Shown: positions 42,596 to 51,295 of the stretch, piece by piece
How positions within the stretch are numbered: the first letter of the stretch is position 1
Layout: every line of letters starts with the position of its first letter
Assembly (NCBI GenBank): GCA_016301965.1
Contig: JAEDOO010000002.1
Span: 1 to 56,879 of the forward strand
Reading direction: 5' to 3'
Source of the DNA: Lachnospiraceae bacterium
GTDB taxonomy: Bacteria > Bacillota > Clostridia > Lachnospirales > Lachnospiraceae
Length of the DNA stretch: 56,879 nucleotides
Made by a program: the position numbers and the translations under genes
Notes under the pieces: model-generated
What the model saw: only the letters and a program-made list of their open reading frames with translations
Database searches by the model: none
What the model was told of the DNA's origin: nothing

Positions 42596-43380
42596 GAGTT
42601 TCCCTCCTGTTTTCCTTCTGGCGAATGAAGCTTCATCTTTGCCATGATAATTGTCCGCGCGTCTGTATATTCAGAAGCACAGGTGGACATTGCCAGAATC
42701 TGTACGGCTTCTTTGGCCGCCCGCATCTCATCCACCACATCCTGTCGAACATACATTGCGCTGCTGCTGATAAAATCAAGCAGCCCATGTATACCAGCCT
42801 GCCACTGCTGCGTATCAAAAACGGCATCCTCTGAAGACGGAACCAGAAGACAGGCAAAAATTTCCAGGTCATAGGAACGATCCGGCAGAATCAGTGAACC
42901 GGATGAATTCCCTTCAAAAAAACTCTGATCCTTGTAAAGGTCCAGGTCCCCGAACATCCTGCTGTTGTCCATATGATGACCGTAGATCAGAAAATAGGGG
43001 TCCTGAAATGTACGGTCGCATCCGGAATCCAGAAAAATACTTCCGGCCAACGCAAACTCACCGTAAACATCTGTATTTATATATGTCAGATTATTCTCTC
43101 CCTGCAGAACAGGGTAATCAATCTGGGTGCCGTCAAGAGTCAGCCAGCCGCAGACATCCGGATTCACTGCCCGAAGTTCTTCAAATGTGGGCCCATTTTC
43201 CTCCTCCAGAGATGGTTTCATCTGCAGCAGCCCCTCCTGCACACTGTCAACAGCGGCATACACCTGGCCATCATCCCAGAGAGCATAAACGCAATATGCT
43301 CCCACACAAAGCAGAAATAAAGCTGCCGCTGCACTGACCAGGGTATTCAAAACCTTCAGCACACGTTCTGAGGCTCTCAT
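42592..43380 (-). CDS. Class B sortase (pilin polymerase)
   Basis: 262 residues with an N-terminal transmembrane helix (11-34). Class B features are the extra N-terminal helices and the substrate-site strand (VCGWLTLDGTQIDYPVLQG). The catalytic His135 lies in IYGHHM, Cys234 in MSTCASEY and Arg242 in ARTIIM. Its place directly after the major pilin gene matches the class B pilin polymerase (SrtC) of FCT pili. A strong stem-loop (43413-43447) separates it from the pilin gene. Confidence 0.92.
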   Translation of the reverse strand: MRASERVLKVLNTLVSAAAALFLLCVGAYCVYALWDDGQVYAAVDSVQEGLLQMKPSLEEENGPTFEELRAVNPDVCGWLTLDGTQIDYPVLQGENNLTYINTDVYGEFALAGSIFLDSGCDRTFQDPYFLIYGHHMDNSRMFGDLDLYKDQSFFEGNSSGSLILPDRSYDLEIFACLLVPSSEDAVFDTQQWQAGIHGLLDFISSSAMYVRQDVVDEMRAAKEAVQILAMSTCASEYTDARTIIMAKMKLHSPEGKQEGNS

Positions 43381-43412
43381 AGAATCACCTCTTTGCCTTT
43401 TATCTTAAATCT

Positions 43413-43447
43413 GCCGGCTGCTTAAGGGCAGTCCCACAGCAGCCGGC
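43413..43447 (-). other. Stem-loop between major pilin and sortase genes
   Basis: GCCGGCTGCT and AGCAGCCGGC form a perfect, GC-rich ten-base stem with a 15-base loop. On the minus strand it follows the pilin stop by about 60 bases and is not followed by a T run. It probably protects the pilin mRNA end or lowers downstream expression. Confidence 0.6.
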
Positions 43448-43506
43448 CAAAAATCACACTGGTCTGTACCGTATACCGCTAATGCTTTCCGAAATCAGAC
43501 CGTTTT

Positions 43507-44526
43507 TCACTCGCTTATGCGACGTCTGCGGATAAACAGCACTGCGCCAAATCCGAAAATCAGAGCAAGAGTCAGGACATAGGGAAGGCTGTCCATATGA
43601 ATACCGGTATCGATCATACCGTTCTTTTCGTTTGTGATGGTCACTGTATCCTGCGCGCTGTCAATGGTTTTATTTGCATCATCGAAGCTGTAATCTGCTT
43701 CCTGATAACCCTCTGTTGTGTAATCATCCTCAACAACCGTATAGGTTACACCGTACGGGATATTAGTAAAGGTAACGGTTTCATCATGCTTCAGTTCAAT
43801 TTCAGCTGTGGCAACACCGTCTTCCCATGCTGTTGTCGGAATGGTTTTCGGACTTCCGCCATCGATGTAGGAAATAGCTTCATTTACAGTCTTTCCTTCC
43901 GGGGCTGCAAATGTAACGGTTACCTTGAAATCTTTGCTCTGATCACCCAGATTACCTGTAACTGTCTTTTTAACGCTTAATTTTCCTGCAGAATACGTAT
44001 TGGAGAATGTGTCCGATTTTTTTCCCTGCGCATTGCCGGTATCCACCGGAGTTTCCGTGTGTACGGCCGCAACACGGACTTTTCCATCCTGCTCGATCAC
44101 CGTCACTTTAAGAAGAATATCGTTGCCGTAATAGGTGACACCTGCTGTACTTCCTGCAGTCTCTTTAATGGTGTATGTATATACACCAACACTGGTATAC
44201 TCCGGCAGAGTAATCGTAATATCTTTTGCCTTTGTGTCAGAACCGGCTTCTCCTGCCGCGTAGCTTACGCTGCCAATTGTTGCTACCGGCATATTGGCAG
44301 CCGTAATTCCTTCAGCCGCGTCTGTAACCGATGTCCTTTCGATGGTAAAACCAAAAGTCTCTGCCGGAGAAGTAGTACCTTGATTTTGTGCTTCATACAC
44401 TTTTGTGATCGTCACTGAGCCACAATCATCGTACGAAGTGCTGCCAGCCGCAAATACTGCGTTACTTGCAGAAAGCATCATGGCCGCAGCCAGAAAACCA
44501 GTTGCCAATTTTTTCATTTTCATCAT
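43507..44526 (-). CDS. Major pilin, FctA/Spy0128-like
   Basis: 339 residues. Signal peptide about 1-27 (ends VFAA). Two pilin domains follow. The first (28-175) has Lys in VTITKVYEA, Glu in YTIKETAG and Asn in FSNTYSAG. The second (176-305) has KLSVKKTVTG, TYTVVEDD and VTITNEKNG. Each shows the Lys-Glu-Asn set of an internal isopeptide bond. The sorting signal is GMIDTGIHMDSLPY, then a hydrophobic helix and RRRR. It is the probable shaft subunit: best ribosome site of the locus, a protective hairpin after the gene, and the FctA position. Which lysine links subunits is not clear. Confidence 0.88.
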   Translation of the reverse strand: MMKMKKLATGFLAAAMMLSASNAVFAAGSTSYDDCGSVTITKVYEAQNQGTTSPAETFGFTIERTSVTDAAEGITAANMPVATIGSVSYAAGEAGSDTKAKDITITLPEYTSVGVYTYTIKETAGSTAGVTYYGNDILLKVTVIEQDGKVRVAAVHTETPVDTGNAQGKKSDTFSNTYSAGKLSVKKTVTGNLGDQSKDFKVTVTFAAPEGKTVNEAISYIDGGSPKTIPTTAWEDGVATAEIELKHDETVTFTNIPYGVTYTVVEDDYTTEGYQEADYSFDDANKTIDSAQDTVTITNEKNGMIDTGIHMDSLPYVLTLALIFGFGAVLFIRRRRISE

Positions 44527-44591
44527 TTTTTTACTCCTTTTTCACTTTTCTATATATAAGAGCCATACGGCGTCTTACCTGATTTACGTGC

Positions 44592-45146
44592 TCAGATCGT
44601 CCGTCTGCGCAGAATTGTAATTACTCTGGCCTTTACATTATCCTGAAGGATACAGCCAAAATCCCGGCTGTCTTCAGCCTGTGTCCGATAGTCTCCCAGG
44701 ATAAACAGACAATCGTCAGGAACCGTACAGGGATACGAGATCCCTTCTTTTGCATAGGTTGGATAGAGTATATCTCCGCTCTGGTCTGTTCCGTTGACCA
44801 GCAGTGTTCCACTGTCATCCAGCATGATCACATCTGTGGCACATCCCAGAACCCGTCCCGTATGAATTTCGCCATTTTCCTCATATACAACCACATCATT
44901 TTTTGCGCAGTTTTTCTGCAGCCGGAAACCGATCAGCAGATCCCCGCCCCTGATGGCCGGGAACATATCGTTATCCGGTGCCTGCACGACCAGAAGCACC
45001 TGGGAAAACAACAGCCATCCTGCCAGCAGTATCAGAGCAGTCCGCAGCAAAAGTCGGATATATCCACATTTCAGCCGCTGACAGGATTTTTTATTTTCTT
45101 CCCGTCGCTTTTGATCATGAGATTTTTTATCGTAGTTATCTTTCAT
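44592..45146 (-). CDS. SipA-like inactive signal peptidase homologue (pilus chaperone)
   Basis: 184 residues with one transmembrane helix (31-55) after a very charged N-terminus, then a signal-peptidase-I fold (FPAIRGGDLLIGF; GRVLGCATDVI; LFILGDYRTQAEDSRDFG). The catalytic dyad is missing. The Ser of S-M-x-P is Asp60 (NDMFP) and the general-base Lys is Gly97 (HTGRVLG). From memory, streptococcal SipA, required for pilus assembly, has Asp and Gly at these two positions with the same spacing of 37. It is therefore a likely pilus chaperone, not a protease. It sits between adhesin and major pilin, as sipA does in FCT loci. The ribosome site is weak. Confidence 0.82.
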   Translation of the reverse strand: MKDNYDKKSHDQKRREENKKSCQRLKCGYIRLLLRTALILLAGWLLFSQVLLVVQAPDNDMFPAIRGGDLLIGFRLQKNCAKNDVVVYEENGEIHTGRVLGCATDVIMLDDSGTLLVNGTDQSGDILYPTYAKEGISYPCTVPDDCLFILGDYRTQAEDSRDFGCILQDNVKARVITILRRRTI

Positions 45147-45163
45147 GCAGAATACCGTCGCTT

Positions 45164-47278
45164 TCAGGCTTTATGTCTGCATCTGCCAGGCAGAAGAACA
45201 GCCATTCCGGCCAGAAGTAAAACCAGCACTGCTGCATACGGTCGGGAATCCAGAATCACGCCGGTATCCGGGCTGACATCCTTCAGATTGGTCACAGTAA
45301 TCTGTGTGTTATCCTCATTGACGGCAACGTTCAAAGAAGCAGACGATTTTGTCTTATCTTCTTTATCCGTATAGGATATGGAAACTTCTTCGCTGCCGTA
45401 TTTCGCAGATACCCGGTAATCAAGATTACGCTCGGTAACTGTCAGTGAAGCGCCAACCGGCACATCAGAGATTGTTGTGGTTCCTTCATGTTTTAATTTG
45501 AAATTCCCTGTTATCTCTTCGTCATTCTCCGGATCTGTGTAACTGTAGGAAAAAGCAAATTCTCTGCTTCTGTCTCCCAGTCCTCCGGCAACCATTTTTT
45601 TCACAGTGATGTCGCAGGTTTTACGCGCAAATTTTGCATAAAAGGTTGTGCCATCCACCCATCCGTCATCCGGTTTTTGGGGAACGAAACTTTCTTCATC
45701 TGTAATGAGTTCCGTACAGTCTTCATCCGCATACCATCCGGCAAACACGTAGCCGTCCTTTGCCGCGGCCAAAGATCCATTCGCCACACCTGTATCGGGA
45801 TTAAGTCCCTCCGAATCCCGGGTAAGAGTTCCTGCCTCATCTCCACTGACATTCACATAACGAATCACCACATTATCCTTTGGCGTGATTTTTATGTATA
45901 CCGTCTGATCACTGTTTAAGGGAGTGCCGATACCGTTCCAGGGCGTTGTGAAATCTGCGTCTGTGTAATACCCGACAAACCTGTAGCCCGCCGGTATGGT
46001 CAGATTTCTGGGTTCCTGAATGATCGATCCCGTAATATAGGTTCTTGCGTCTACTGTAGTTCCATCTTTGGCGTTTCCTGAAGAAATGCCATTATGACCG
46101 GTAATAAACGTAATTTTGTTGGTCTCAAACCGCAGATCAAGATGATATTTGACGGTCTGATCAGTGAAACCGTAGGAATGATTGTGGTCCCAGTTCCAGT
46201 AAAACAATGCCGTATGCTGTGATCCCCAGCTATATCCCACATCACCGGCTGCCTGGTTCAGATATTCTCCGACATTGTTCCCACGATTCTTTGAATACTG
46301 CGTGTACACATTATAGGAATCATCCACCAGTGTCTGTGTATTCATATTGTTCAGGGCCGCAAGTACCGCTTTCCAGTCACTCGTCGAATTGATCAATGGA
46401 GATCCTGCTGTGGTAGCATTCGTTTTTCCGTCAAGAAAAGACGAATCCAGCTCAATTTCTCCTGCAGGAAAATATCCGTTTCCGTCCAGTGTATCGGGAT
46501 CAATTCCCAACAGCTCCAGACACTCCTCAGAATACCCATATCCCGCAACATAAACGTATACCTTGATGGTGTCGGAATCCGCCAGAGGTACAGCCAGGGT
46601 TGCAGCTTCCAGGCTCTGTATGTCGTTTTCCTCCATACTTTCCTTTTCCGTTTCTGTCTGATCTTCCGGTATGGTTTCTGTTTTATCTTCCTCAGTCTGC
46701 AGAGTTTCTGTTTCTTCCGTTGTTTCCTTCTCTTCTGCTGTTTCATTCTCTTCTGTTATTTCGTTCTCTTCTGCTATTTCGTTCTCTTCTGCTGTTTCAT
46801 TCTCTTCTGTTGTTTTATTCTCTTCTGTTGTTTTCGTCTGCTCATCCGATGTGGTTTCGTTCAAATTTTCATCTGTATTCTCTGTATCATCCTGTACTTC
46901 TTTTTCCGGATTATTAATTTCCTGGGACGTCGATTCCTCCTCAGGTTCCGATTTTTCTTCTTTTGTAGTCTGCTCATTATTCTGAGCATTTTTCTCCGAC
47001 TTAGCGTCGCCGGCATTTTCCGGCAGATCCTCTTTTTTTGTCTGACTGTCCGGTTCTGACGGCTCCTCCGGCTGTTTTTCTTCATCCACAGAAAGCCTGT
47101 CCACCGATGGACCCGCCGGTTCGCTGACAAAAACCTGCCCTGTGACACTTTCAGCTCCTGTCTCCACAGCTTCCGCATAAGCGGGCAGAGCTATACTGCA
47201 AAGCAGAATCAGCGCAAGGCATACACTCAGGATGCGGCCCGCCAGCTTTTTTCCCTGATTCTTGTGATGATGTATCAT
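45164..47278 (-). CDS. Large surface adhesin / tip pilin, Cpa-like position
   Basis: 704 residues. Signal peptide about 1-35 (IALPAYA). A highly acidic, Thr/Glu-rich stalk follows at 36-222, with seven six-residue repeats (TEENET-type, 151-192). A globular adhesin region is at 235-420 with many aromatic residues (YWNWDHNHSYGF). Two InlB-type beta-repeat-like modules follow (RFVGYYTDADFTTPW; FAGWYADEDCTEL), then an isopeptide-type domain (590-665; DITVKKMVAGG). The sorting signal is SPDTGVILDSRPY with hydrophobic segment and RCRHK tail. The motif resembles that of the major pilin, so the class B sortase may join it to the shaft. First gene of the pilus operon. Confidence 0.85.
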   Translation of the reverse strand: MIHHHKNQGKKLAGRILSVCLALILLCSIALPAYAEAVETGAESVTGQVFVSEPAGPSVDRLSVDEEKQPEEPSEPDSQTKKEDLPENAGDAKSEKNAQNNEQTTKEEKSEPEEESTSQEINNPEKEVQDDTENTDENLNETTSDEQTKTTEENKTTEENETAEENEIAEENEITEENETAEEKETTEETETLQTEEDKTETIPEDQTETEKESMEENDIQSLEAATLAVPLADSDTIKVYVYVAGYGYSEECLELLGIDPDTLDGNGYFPAGEIELDSSFLDGKTNATTAGSPLINSTSDWKAVLAALNNMNTQTLVDDSYNVYTQYSKNRGNNVGEYLNQAAGDVGYSWGSQHTALFYWNWDHNHSYGFTDQTVKYHLDLRFETNKITFITGHNGISSGNAKDGTTVDARTYITGSIIQEPRNLTIPAGYRFVGYYTDADFTTPWNGIGTPLNSDQTVYIKITPKDNVVIRYVNVSGDEAGTLTRDSEGLNPDTGVANGSLAAAKDGYVFAGWYADEDCTELITDEESFVPQKPDDGWVDGTTFYAKFARKTCDITVKKMVAGGLGDRSREFAFSYSYTDPENDEEITGNFKLKHEGTTTISDVPVGASLTVTERNLDYRVSAKYGSEEVSISYTDKEDKTKSSASLNVAVNEDNTQITVTNLKDVSPDTGVILDSRPYAAVLVLLLAGMAVLLPGRCRHKA
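46703..46828 (-). repeat. 18-bp tandem repeats in the adhesin stalk
   Basis: Seven consecutive 18-base units encode hexapeptides of the type T/A/I-E-E-N-E-T/I. Such units expand and contract by slippage without a frame change, so stalk length may vary between strains. Confidence 0.85.
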
Positions 47279-47335
47279 ACGATTTACCTCCTTGTACTTT
47301 ATATGGAGGAGCCTGTCCTTTTAGAACTGAAATTT

Positions 47336-47374
47336 AATAAAAAGTGCCGTACAGGATTGTTTTCCCATACGGCA
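47336..47374 (-). promoter_or_regulatory. Terminator-like hairpin in the pilus operon leader
   Basis: TGCCGTA and TACGGCA with four further inner pairs form an 11-pair stem. On the minus strand CTTTTTATT follows, about 60 bases before the adhesin start. The ppk transcript already has its own terminator 90 bases upstream (47461-47493), so this may be an attenuator for the pilus operon. A weak promoter (TTCTGA, 18 bases, TATACT near 47455-47461) could start the leader. I recognise no riboswitch class in 47375-47450. Confidence 0.5.
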
Positions 47375-47460
47375 GTGCCTCTCTGGCTTCAGTTTGTTGT
47401 GCAACTTTACCCACCTGATTGCGCATTTCGCTTTTTGCATGTCATTTGCTGACTATAGTA

Positions 47461-47493
47461 TAAAAAAATCGAGACTTCCTCAGAAGTCTCGAT
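47461..47493 (-). terminator. Terminator of the folC-ppk operon
   Basis: ATCGAGACTT and AAGTCTCGAT form a perfect ten-base stem, followed on the minus strand by seven T. It lies about 75 bases after the ppk stop. Confidence 0.9.
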
Positions 47494-47566
47494 TCGTTCA
47501 TCAGTTTATACCTAAAAGTTGTATGCAATAATCCAATATATTGGCGCAGTTCCCTGACCCCCAAAA

Positions 47567-49711
47567 TTAAGAGTCTATTTCTATTTCCACAGGTTCCGCC
47601 GGAACAAAAACCCTCTTCTCCAGCACATCCGGAATACGGGCATTGTATGTGGCTTCCTCGCAGAAATAATCCTGGGCGCAGATTTTTTCCTTTCCGCGCA
47701 GATCCACCCGTTCATAGGTTCCATCCGGCTGCAGAATCCGGGCTTTCAATGTATCCTCCAGCTGGATCTCCACAATATGCATTACCTGTTTTTTCACCTC
47801 AGGATCCAGCACAGGGAAGACAATCTCCACGCGGCGAATCAGATTTCGCGGCATCCAGTCAGCACTTCCCATGTATACTTCCTCAGCACCGTTATTGTAG
47901 AAATAAAAGATGCGGGCATGTTCCAGGAAATTTCCTACGATAGAACGCACCGTGATGTTTTCACTGACTCCCTCGATGCCTGTTTTCAGGCAGCAGATAC
48001 CGCGGACGATCAGCTCGATCTTTACTCCTGCTGCAGACGCTGCATACAGAGCGCTGATGATGTCCGGATCACACAGAGAATTCATCTTGGCAATGATATG
48101 TCCCTCTTTGCCCTGACGGGCATTTTCTGCCTCCCGGTCGATCATGGAAAGGAAGCGTTTTTTCATCCACAGCGGTGCCACGATCAGGTGATTCCACCTG
48201 GAAGGCTCAGAATAGCCTGACAGCATATTGAATACAGCCGTAGCATCCTCACCTATTTCCGCATTACAGGTCAGAATACCGCAGTCCGTATACAGCTTGG
48301 CCGTAGAATCGTTGTAGTTTCCGGTACCCAGATGCACGTATCTGCGGATACCATCTTCTTCTTTTCGCACTACCAGAGCGATCTTACTGTGGGTCTTTAA
48401 GCCAAGAAGGCCGTATATAACATGGCATCCGGCTTTTTCCAGCTGTTTTGCCCAGACAATATTGTTTTCCTCATCAAAACGGGCCTTTAATTCCACCAGT
48501 ACCGTTACCTGCTTGCCATTGTCCGCCGCCTGAGCCAGTGCCGCCACTATAGGAGAATGACCGCTGACACGGTACAGCGTCATCTTTATAGCCAGCACCT
48601 GCGGATCCACGGAAGCCTGGCGGATAAAATCCACCACCGGATCAAAGGTCATGTAAGGATGGTGAAGCAGAATATCCTGTCTGCGGATATTTTCAAAGAT
48701 CGTCTGATCATTCATCAGCGCCGGAACCGCTGCCGGTGTATAGCCCGGTACTTTATAATCATCAAATCCTTTCATACCATACATTTTCATCAGGAAAGTC
48801 AGATCCAGCGGGCCGTTGAACATATAAATATTGTCTTCCTTGACCTCCAGCTCTTCTTTCAGGATCTTTAACAGCTTTTTGTTGATATTTTCTTCTACTT
48901 CCAGACGAATGACCTGGCCCCAGCGGCGTTTTTTCAGCTGACGCTGGATCTCCTTTAACAGATCCTCTGCGTCATCCTCATCGATCTCCATATCGGCATC
49001 ACGGGTGACACGGTACGGGTAGGCGCATATTACTTCGTTACCCATAAACAGCTTGCCGATATTTCTGCGGATGATCTCCTCCAGAAGGATCACGCGGTGG
49101 ATCTCATCATTCTGCTCCGGCAGTTCATAGATTCTCGGAAGAACAGAAGGCACCTGCACAGTGGCGAACTCCAGCTCATCCTCTTTTTTAGCATCTTTTT
49201 TGCGGATCAGAAGGCCGATATTCAACGCCTTGTTGGTGATCAGCGGAAATGGCCGGGCAGAATCCATAGCCATGGGGGTCAATACCGGATATACATCCTC
49301 ATCAAAATAGCGGTCAACGGCCTTTGCCTGTTCCTCTGTCAGTTTTTCGTGTGAAGTGATCACTTCCAGACCAATAGCCGATAAAGCCGGAAGCAGGGAA
49401 CGGTTATACGTATTATACTGAGCCGTCATCAGTTCATGGGTCTTGGGAATGATCAGCTTTAACTGTTCCTTCGGCGTAAGTCCCGCAATATCCTTTCTGT
49501 CAATACCGGCTTTCATCATATCTCTGACAGAAGCCACACGCACCATAAAAAACTCATCCAGATTTGATGCGGAAATACTTAAAAATTTCAGCCGTTCAAA
49601 CAGCGGCAGATTCCTATCCCTGGCCTCTTCCAGGATGCGCTCATCAAAGCTGATCCAGCTCATCTCACGGTTTCGGCAATATTCCGGTTTTGCAAACATT
49701 TCGTTTTTCAT
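47567..49711 (-). CDS. ppk1: Polyphosphate kinase 1
   Basis: Reversibly polymerises ATP gamma-phosphate into polyphosphate; 714 residues, full family length. The N-terminal domain (YCRNREMSWISFDERILEEA; SASNLDEFFMVR) is normal. The phosphohistidine is His441 in LKTHSKIALVVR, and the second catalytic half has RVEIVFPV and the SADWMPRN motif. ATG 49711 is chosen over the adjacent GTG 49714 because GGAGG is better spaced. It is coupled to ppx upstream (about 10 bases), so synthesis and breakdown of polyphosphate are made from one transcript. Confidence 0.95.
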   Translation of the reverse strand: MKNEMFAKPEYCRNREMSWISFDERILEEARDRNLPLFERLKFLSISASNLDEFFMVRVASVRDMMKAGIDRKDIAGLTPKEQLKLIIPKTHELMTAQYNTYNRSLLPALSAIGLEVITSHEKLTEEQAKAVDRYFDEDVYPVLTPMAMDSARPFPLITNKALNIGLLIRKKDAKKEDELEFATVQVPSVLPRIYELPEQNDEIHRVILLEEIIRRNIGKLFMGNEVICAYPYRVTRDADMEIDEDDAEDLLKEIQRQLKKRRWGQVIRLEVEENINKKLLKILKEELEVKEDNIYMFNGPLDLTFLMKMYGMKGFDDYKVPGYTPAAVPALMNDQTIFENIRRQDILLHHPYMTFDPVVDFIRQASVDPQVLAIKMTLYRVSGHSPIVAALAQAADNGKQVTVLVELKARFDEENNIVWAKQLEKAGCHVIYGLLGLKTHSKIALVVRKEEDGIRRYVHLGTGNYNDSTAKLYTDCGILTCNAEIGEDATAVFNMLSGYSEPSRWNHLIVAPLWMKKRFLSMIDREAENARQGKEGHIIAKMNSLCDPDIISALYAASAAGVKIELIVRGICCLKTGIEGVSENITVRSIVGNFLEHARIFYFYNNGAEEVYMGSADWMPRNLIRRVEIVFPVLDPEVKKQVMHIVEIQLEDTLKARILQPDGTYERVDLRGKEKICAQDYFCEEATYNARIPDVLEKRVFVPAEPVEIEIDS

Positions 49712-49721
49712 CACGCGCCTC

Positions 49722-51263
49722 CTATACCAGTTTTTTCAGCCGGATCTCCGGCCTTAAGTTAAATACTTCTTCAAAGAAATCCAGTTTTTCTTCCAGAAGT
49801 CCACGTTCCAGGGTAAAATCCTTGGCTATTTCCAGACGAATGACCAGCTTTTGATCCTGCAAAGAGACTTTCAGTCCCTGGATTTTCTGTTTATGGGCCC
49901 GATCCAGGGCATTGGCCAGACGAAGAATAGCTGTCAGCTTGGCCACAAGGATATAATCCGCCTCACTGAGTCCCGTCAGACGGCTGATCTCCGGATAATA
50001 ACCAAAGCGCTGGGTATTGTATCGCACCACCAGAGCAATGATCTCCCGTTCTCGGTGGGACAGTCCGATGATCTCCGTAGCCATAATAATATTAAAGGAG
50101 CAGTCTCCCACCTGGGACATACTGATATATTTACCACAGTCATGCAAAAGGACCGCGATCTCCAAAAGCAGACGCTCCCTGCGCTCTAAACCGTGGATCT
50201 TCTTCATGCTGTCAAAAATCGTCAGTGCCACTTCACTCATATAGGTGACATGAGATTTACTGATAGCGTAACGCTTTCCGATATTGCGGGCAGCCATCAG
50301 AATATCATTTTCAAAATTGTGTGCAGGCTTGATCAGATGATTTTTTTCTGCGTAATCATAGGCAAAACCATCGGCCATCTCCACACCGGGGATCCAGACA
50401 GACTCAGCACCGAAAGCTTCCGTGATGGTCTGATAGATCACGGCTGTGGGCACCAGAAGAGACGCATATTCATCGTCCAGTCCCATACGTTCTGCCTGTT
50501 CATGCTGCGGTATGGAGATAACTTCATTGCACCAGTCGGCATATTCCTGGGCAGACATCAGATTTTTCAGTCCGGAAGCAGGATTGCGCATCAAAAAGAC
50601 CGACATATAATCTCCCAAAAACACGACATTGGCTATTTTTCTGTCTTTCAGATGCATTTTACAGAAACTGGCCACATCCGCTTCGATCAACTCCCGAACC
50701 ATGTCGCCATAGTTCACGCTGTCACGACGGATGCCCGCCAGACGCTCACGTATACGCAGATTACCAAAACGAAGATTCTGCGTAGTAATCAGGTTGTCTT
50801 TATCGAACAAAGAGACCTGGATACTTCCGCCGCCTACATCAATGATGGCAGTTCCTTTCTGAATGATCTTTCCAAAGGCCTCCTGATCCGAAGCGATGGC
50901 TTTATAGCTGATAAAACGCAGCTCGGAATTACTGAAGATCCGGATATCTACTCCGGTCTTCTGGCGCACCTGGGCAATGATCAGCTGCGCATTAATGGCT
51001 TCACGCACAGCACTGGTGGCAATGGCAATATATTCATCCACACCATAGCCCTTCATGGCCTGTGTAAATTCTTTCATGATCACGCAAAGCTCATTGGCAG
51101 TCTCCTGTGAGATTTTTCCGCTGGCATAGGAATCTTTTCCCAAGTCCAGAGGATAACTTAAGCGATCCAGGGTACGGATCCCGTTCTTTCTCGAGATCTC
51201 GTAGACATTCAGATTGACCGCGTATACACCGATATCAATCACTCCGTATACTTTGTACTGCAT
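49722..51263 (-). CDS. ppx: Exopolyphosphatase (Ppx/GppA family)
   Basis: Removes terminal phosphate from polyphosphate and/or pppGpp; 513 residues. The actin-like fold shows YGVIDIGVYAVNLNVYE at the N-terminus and AIIDVGGGSIQVSLF in the first half. The C-terminal HD-type domain has VLLHDCGKYISMSQ. The long form with the HD domain fits Ppx/GppA, and substrate preference cannot be told. It lies between the DUF815 ATPase gene and ppk. Confidence 0.92.
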   Translation of the reverse strand: MQYKVYGVIDIGVYAVNLNVYEISRKNGIRTLDRLSYPLDLGKDSYASGKISQETANELCVIMKEFTQAMKGYGVDEYIAIATSAVREAINAQLIIAQVRQKTGVDIRIFSNSELRFISYKAIASDQEAFGKIIQKGTAIIDVGGGSIQVSLFDKDNLITTQNLRFGNLRIRERLAGIRRDSVNYGDMVRELIEADVASFCKMHLKDRKIANVVFLGDYMSVFLMRNPASGLKNLMSAQEYADWCNEVISIPQHEQAERMGLDDEYASLLVPTAVIYQTITEAFGAESVWIPGVEMADGFAYDYAEKNHLIKPAHNFENDILMAARNIGKRYAISKSHVTYMSEVALTIFDSMKKIHGLERRERLLLEIAVLLHDCGKYISMSQVGDCSFNIIMATEIIGLSHREREIIALVVRYNTQRFGYYPEISRLTGLSEADYILVAKLTAILRLANALDRAHKQKIQGLKVSLQDQKLVIRLEIAKDFTLERGLLEEKLDFFEEVFNLRPEIRLKKLV

Positions 51264-51295
51264 ATTTCCTCCATGGCATCAAATGCCCAGATCTA

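Noticed and set aside
46703..46828. CRISPR-like repeat array
   Set aside because: The 18-base units are contiguous, in frame with the adhesin gene, and have no spacers.
47375..47460. Cyclic-di-GMP riboswitch ahead of the pilus operon
   Set aside because: The conserved class I core (GCAAAGCC-type junction and receptor loop) could not be matched; left as an unassigned leader.
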